From Rhypophila decipiens (taxonomy: Eukaryota > Ascomycota > Sordariomycetes > Sordariales > Naviculisporaceae), in contig MU858073.1 in the NCBI GenBank assembly GCA_033297075.1, positions 124,001 to 188,000 of the forward strand: a DNA stretch of 64,000 nucleotides, in the 5' to 3' direction. The notes under the pieces are model-generated. The model did no database searches and was not told the origin of the DNA. It saw only the letters and a list, made by a program, of their open reading frames with translations. The translations under genes were made by a program, and so were the position numbers. Position 1 is the first letter of the stretch; every line of letters starts with the position of its first letter. Positions 59,903 through 64,000 of the stretch are shown one piece after another.

Positions 59903-62900
59903 TCAAAGAGCCTTTGTCCTCTTCCCAGTAGCTCGCCCCTTCCCTTTACGCTTCCCCCGTGCACCAGCACTCTCCTCCTGGCTACCAGCATCCTCATTAA
60001 CCTCATCCTCATCATCCTCAACAACCAAAGAAACCCTGGCCTTCCTCTTCCTCTTTGAACCGCCCGCTTGTTCATCCTGAAAAGCCAGAACCGGCATCTC
60101 CATAGAAAGCCCACCCCCACCACCACCACCACCCGTCTTGGCGCGAAGTTTACTCACAGCCTCCGCCATCCTCTTACTCCCCTTGGCCCCCCTCTGCCTC
60201 GGCGCAAAAGCCTCCTTGACCGCCCCCGTCCCAACACTGCCCGAAAAGTACCTCGTAATATTACTCTGCGTGCCCTCGGCCTCTCGCCGATTCATATCTC
60301 TAATAACCGGCACAAGCACCTCATCCGTGCGTTCCTGGCCCCATCCAATCGTGCTCGTCAAAAACTGGCGCAGCCCTTCCAGGTCGGGAATCCCCCACTG
60401 GAATTGCTGCGGGTCAGAGTCCACCTCGGGCGCCATGTACGCGTCAAACACGGCCGGACTCGGGAACCCCACCGGCAGAAAGAGCTTGGTGGCTTGCGAC
60501 TTGCGGAACTTGCGGCGGAATGGCGACGAGGCGTCCGCCTCCTTAGGGCGGCCCTTAGTCTGCACCTCTGTCCACCATTCCTTGAACGCCACGAGCCCAT
60601 CCTTGCTGGGAAATTCAGACAATATCTCGACCGCTGTTACGGGACCGACGCCTTGTAGACCCTCAGTGTAGTCTGACCCCAAAAGCTGGGCAAGAGAAAT
60701 GAGCTGCTCGCGAGAGAGCGAGAGCTCCTTTTCGATGTCGCCCGCGAGGTAACACTCGACAAACTTGTTGCTGTTAAACATGTTCTTGTAAACCCTTGTC
60801 CCGCCGAAGAGAAAGGTATCGGAATCATCCGTCACGATCCCGTCAACCAGATTCAGCCTCACCAGCTCGGCACATTGCGCCTCTGCTTCCATTGGAGCAG
60901 TGATGTAGGGAATCCCAAACAGCCGTAGCAGTGACTGACACTCGGCAACCATGACCTGTGTGACCTCGTCTGCATCTCGTCGGTCCTTTTTCTGCTGAGT
61001 CCGCAGCGCTTTGAGTTCTCGCTCAAATGCTTCTCGGTTCTCTTCTTGGGTTTTGTTGTTCAGCTCGCTGGCGAATCTTGCATGTTCTTCGACTTCTTCG
61101 GCCATTTGGGCTAGTAGCTCTTCGTCCTCTGGGTCGCTGAACTCGTCGAATTCTTCGGGGGCTGGTGGTTCTATACCTGCGAATAAATCTTCCTCGCCAG
61201 TTGCGCCTGGTTCTGCACCGGCGCCAGTGCCGTCGCCAAAGAGCATGGCGTCCAGACGGGCGTCCTCGAGTTCTTCCTCAGTAGCCTGTTGTGTGCTAGG
61301 TTGAGCTGGGAGGTCAGGAACGGCCACATCTTCAAATACGTCCTCTTCAGCTTCGTCTTCCTCATCCGGTAGACCAATCGCAGTGTTTTGTGACGTCTGC
61401 TCCGCCGTAGTGTTGGGTTCGGTCATGTCCAAGGGCTGAGAGACCACCGGGGTAGAGGAGGTTGCGATAGTGGGTTGAGAGGCTGTAACTTTAAAAGCCT
61501 GCTGAGGTAGTGGAGGAGGAGGAGGAGGTGCATCGAGAATTTCGACATCGCCATCGCTGTCGTCGTCGGACTCAATGTGGATGATGCTCTCTTGCTTTCG
61601 CTTCTGGAAGAGCAGCTCTTCCTGCCGACGAAACATATCGTCCTCGGCGTTCATCTTGCTAGAATACTCTTTCTGCCTTTTCACAGACTCCCGTATGTCT
61701 GTTGTATCCGCCAGCCATGGAGGTAGGGGTCGAGGCGCATCGTCTCGTGGCTGAACTGGGGCCTCATCCCTCTGCGGTTCCTCGGGCTCTCGCTCGAAAC
61801 CGCCTGCGTCGTCATCCATTTCGGCTTCAAAATCCCCCGTCTCAACTTGATTCAATTCCTTTGGTCTCTCCGTTTGCTTCTCCTTCTCACCAGCTGCTTT
61901 AAAGGGGCTGGAAGAGGAAAAAATATTCCGCCAATCCAACTTCTCGAACGGGAGCGGTCCACCGAACGGGTTCTGAGAAGTGGACTTGCCGGTACGGATA
62001 CTGTCTTGAGCCTTCGTAGCAGGCTTCGGAGCAGGCTTTGGCGCAGGCTTTTGCTTCTTCCTGGCGGCTGCCAGGGCCGTTCTCATATCAACCTCACTAT
62101 CACTGCTCGCGTTGCTCTCGCGCCGTTTAGGGACAGCAGCGTTGGATCGGTTGTTGACGATGTGAGCAACCATACGCCCACTTGCTCTGGCGATAGGTTT
62201 CGGAGCTTCTACCGCTTTTTGTGCCCAAGCAGGCCTTGGTGTGTCTTCGAGGTCTTCCGCTTCTGTCTCCTTTGCATCGCCACCGTGCTGATTCTGCAAT
62301 GACATGGCGATCGCTCGGTCGAGATCCTCCTGCTCATCATCGAGAATATCGCCATCGTCGTCCCCAAATAGATCCTCGTCATCGTCATTGTCAACAAATA
62401 ATGACTCTTCTACTGCTGTAGAGGCTTCAGTGAACCGACTCAGTTTTGGAAGTCTGTTGACACCCTCAATGGGGACATCCTCAAACTCCATGTCCTCGTC
62501 TGAATCGGTGTCCGCCGTCTGATACTGAAATTCCAAGGCGTCTACGTCGATCGGCTTATGAATAGCGCCCCTATCCTTGTCTCTGCTGACGACACCAAGG
62601 GCCCAACCTCCCTCGGCCCCTTCGTTCTTGACCAGGATATACTCGCGGTTCCTCTCTCCCGCGACTCTGGCATTTACGGCCAAGGTGAGATCCGTCCCGC
62701 CCATGCCCATCTCATACATGAGGCGCTGAGTAAGGTGGTTTCGTTCCTTGACTCGCTCGATCTGGAATCTCGAAAATGCCATGCGATCGGGAAACATCTC
62801 GTCCAACTGATCTTTGCTCAGACCCATTCGTAGACGACTCCGAAGCCGGGCAGCGTTCAAAATATTGTACCGATCTGCAGGCGGCAGGCTCTTGAAGAAG

Positions 62901-63586
62901 TCGCCGTCAAAGTCGATCTTGCTAAAGTCATACAGATTGATGTCTTCGCCGTCGTTGAACTGCCTAGCATATTCCTCCAGTTCCTCTACGCTCATGATAC
63001 GAGGATCATCCGGCTTTCCCATGGCTTCGATGCCATTTTGCAGGTCCGGCAGGTGATACGCGTCCGTTCTCTTGAAAGATCGATTCTTTTGGCGTTCCTG
63101 CTGGGACATGCCAAGCTCATCGGCATAGACGATGTGTTGGGCATCGGGAATAACCTCTTGCTCCTCCTCCTCCCTAGCGCCAACAGTTTCCGACGCGTAG
63201 ACCTGACGCTTTCGCTTCTCCTCTTCCTCCTCGGCCAGGCGGTGCATCTGAACGGCAAGCAATTTGCCGGCGGTTCGCACTGCATCTTCGCGACGCCCTT
63301 CTCGTCGCTGCCGCCGGCCTTGCAAAGTGGCACGCTTCAAGGCGGGAGCACCGCCATCAAAGACAAACACGGGTTTGATGCCAAACCAGAGAAGCTTACA
63401 TATGCGACGAAAGAATCCCACAACATGGCTGTTCCGCAAAGCGTTGCCTTCTTTATCGCGGACGGCTTTGAGAAACTGGTAAATCCAAATGGAGGCATCG
63501 ACAGCGAGACGCTTGCGGTTGAGCGTCGCAAGGTTCGTCGGGCGTGCAGTCGGTTGGACGACTGTCCAAAGGCCGTTGACACCCAT
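59903..63586 (-). CDS. RAD2: Nucleotide-excision-repair endonuclease RAD2/XPG
   Basis: One exon, 1227 residues. The XPG-N domain starts MGVNGLWTVVQPTARP and has LAVDASIWIYQFLKAVRDKEG and PVFVFDGGAPALK. A long acidic spacer (about 110-840) contains a ubiquitin-interacting motif near 418-436 (QEDLDRAIAMSLQNQ). The XPG-I domain starts near 890 (APMEAEAQCAELVRLN, DGIVTDDSDTFLFGG) and is followed by the helix-2-turn-helix GSDYTEGLQGVGPVTAVEIL. A PCNA-binding motif near 1107 (QSNITRYF) and basic C-terminal nuclear signals (KRKRKAR, KRKGKGRATGKRTK) end the protein. The enzyme cuts 3' of lesions with TFIIH. All active-site acids I can place are present. The long spacer separates it from FEN1 and EXO1. 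Confidence 0.97.
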   Translation of the reverse strand: MGVNGLWTVVQPTARPTNLATLNRKRLAVDASIWIYQFLKAVRDKEGNALRNSHVVGFFRRICKLLWFGIKPVFVFDGGAPALKRATLQGRRQRREGRREDAVRTAGKLLAVQMHRLAEEEEEKRKRQVYASETVGAREEEEQEVIPDAQHIVYADELGMSQQERQKNRSFKRTDAYHLPDLQNGIEAMGKPDDPRIMSVEELEEYARQFNDGEDINLYDFSKIDFDGDFFKSLPPADRYNILNAARLRSRLRMGLSKDQLDEMFPDRMAFSRFQIERVKERNHLTQRLMYEMGMGGTDLTLAVNARVAGERNREYILVKNEGAEGGWALGVVSRDKDRGAIHKPIDVDALEFQYQTADTDSDEDMEFEDVPIEGVNRLPKLSRFTEASTAVEESLFVDNDDDEDLFGDDDGDILDDEQEDLDRAIAMSLQNQHGGDAKETEAEDLEDTPRPAWAQKAVEAPKPIARASGRMVAHIVNNRSNAAVPKRRESNASSDSEVDMRTALAAARKKQKPAPKPAPKPATKAQDSIRTGKSTSQNPFGGPLPFEKLDWRNIFSSSSPFKAAGEKEKQTERPKELNQVETGDFEAEMDDDAGGFEREPEEPQRDEAPVQPRDDAPRPLPPWLADTTDIRESVKRQKEYSSKMNAEDDMFRRQEELLFQKRKQESIIHIESDDDSDGDVEILDAPPPPPPLPQQAFKVTASQPTIATSSTPVVSQPLDMTEPNTTAEQTSQNTAIGLPDEEDEAEEDVFEDVAVPDLPAQPSTQQATEEELEDARLDAMLFGDGTGAGAEPGATGEEDLFAGIEPPAPEEFDEFSDPEDEELLAQMAEEVEEHARFASELNNKTQEENREAFERELKALRTQQKKDRRDADEVTQVMVAECQSLLRLFGIPYITAPMEAEAQCAELVRLNLVDGIVTDDSDTFLFGGTRVYKNMFNSNKFVECYLAGDIEKELSLSREQLISLAQLLGSDYTEGLQGVGPVTAVEILSEFPSKDGLVAFKEWWTEVQTKGRPKEADASSPFRRKFRKSQATKLFLPVGFPSPAVFDAYMAPEVDSDPQQFQWGIPDLEGLRQFLTSTIGWGQERTDEVLVPVIRDMNRREAEGTQSNITRYFSGSVGTGAVKEAFAPRQRGAKGSKRMAEAVSKLRAKTGGGGGGGGLSMEMPVLAFQDEQAGGSKRKRKARVSLVVEDDEDEVNEDAGSQEESAGARGKRKGKGRATGKRTKAL

Positions 63587-64000
63587 GACGTCGTCTTAAC
63601 GGCCTTGGCGGGACCGCGTGGATTTGAAATGAATGCAGGGCTCTTCAGCCGGAGGAGGATCCTGACTGTCGATTTGAGTCTGGGACCCGGAGCCCCATTG
63701 CGAACGCCGATATAGAACAGGCTTATTGTATGAGATGGATGGGTTGTGTGTAGGGATGAGATGAAAGTTTCCAGTTCACGGTTATGACTTTGACTTGCAT
63801 CGGCTCCGAAATGTTAGCCCTCAAGGTTGCAGCCTGCCGGTCTCCGTTTCCTTATCTCCGACGCATCTGATTGGTCAGCTGAGGCGTCCAGCCCTGTTAT
63901 GCAGCGCTGAAGGTTCAGCTTCCAGGGCAAGCATCACCACCCCACCTGCCGTTCTCGTCCTAACTTTTAAGGTTCACATCAAGGCCGAGGCTTCCAGCGT
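63587..64000. other. RAD2 upstream region (to the window edge)
   Basis: 414 bp upstream of the RAD2 start codon. No second gene begins here and no strong core-promoter motif stands out. Confidence 0.5.

Overview
The window is nuclear DNA of a filamentous ascomycete (Pezizomycotina, most likely a Sordariomycete). The evidence is the gene set, short GT..AG introns (53-191 nt, usually with a CTAAC-like branch sequence), intron-poor genes on both strands, roughly balanced base composition, and short TACC-type runs between genes. It carries 18 complete protein-coding genes, one truncated gene at the left edge, one tRNA gene with an intron, and one short non-autonomous transposon (MITE). I see no secondary-metabolite cluster, no autonomous transposon, no CRISPR array and no viral insertion.

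Left part (1-23.6 kb): the start of an unrecognised gene runs off the left edge on the minus strand behind 7.2 kb of DNA without genes. Next come VRL1 (VPS9/ankyrin/PX-BAR endosomal protein), the translation-factor-like ATPase OLA1, a PPPDE-family deubiquitinase/deSUMOylase, and a large coiled-coil protein with a serine-glutamine repeat.

Middle (23.6-47 kb): a Mep2-type ammonium transporter with paired GATA sites far upstream, an intron-containing tRNA-Asp, DNA polymerase POL4 (family X), a MOB2-type kinase activator, the arginine methyltransferase HMT1, an Old Yellow Enzyme oxidoreductase, a 361-bp TA-flanked MITE, a BTB-domain protein and a pyroglutamyl-peptidase-like cysteine peptidase.

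Right part (47-64 kb): phosphoacetylglucosamine mutase (chitin precursor synthesis) divergent from the MUS81 nuclease, riboflavin synthase, a family-17 glycosyltransferase, the cell-wall protein TOS1, and the excision-repair nuclease RAD2/XPG.

Most genes are housekeeping and do not form one pathway. Three unlinked-pathway DNA-repair enzymes (POL4, MUS81, RAD2) lie within 33 kb, and two genes (AGM1, TOS1) serve the cell wall. I do not find a clearly undescribed system. The best leads are the MITE, the long upstream region of the truncated gene, the GATA pair upstream of the ammonium transporter, a GH16-like acidic triad in TOS1, and the very short exons of HMT1 and the left-edge gene.
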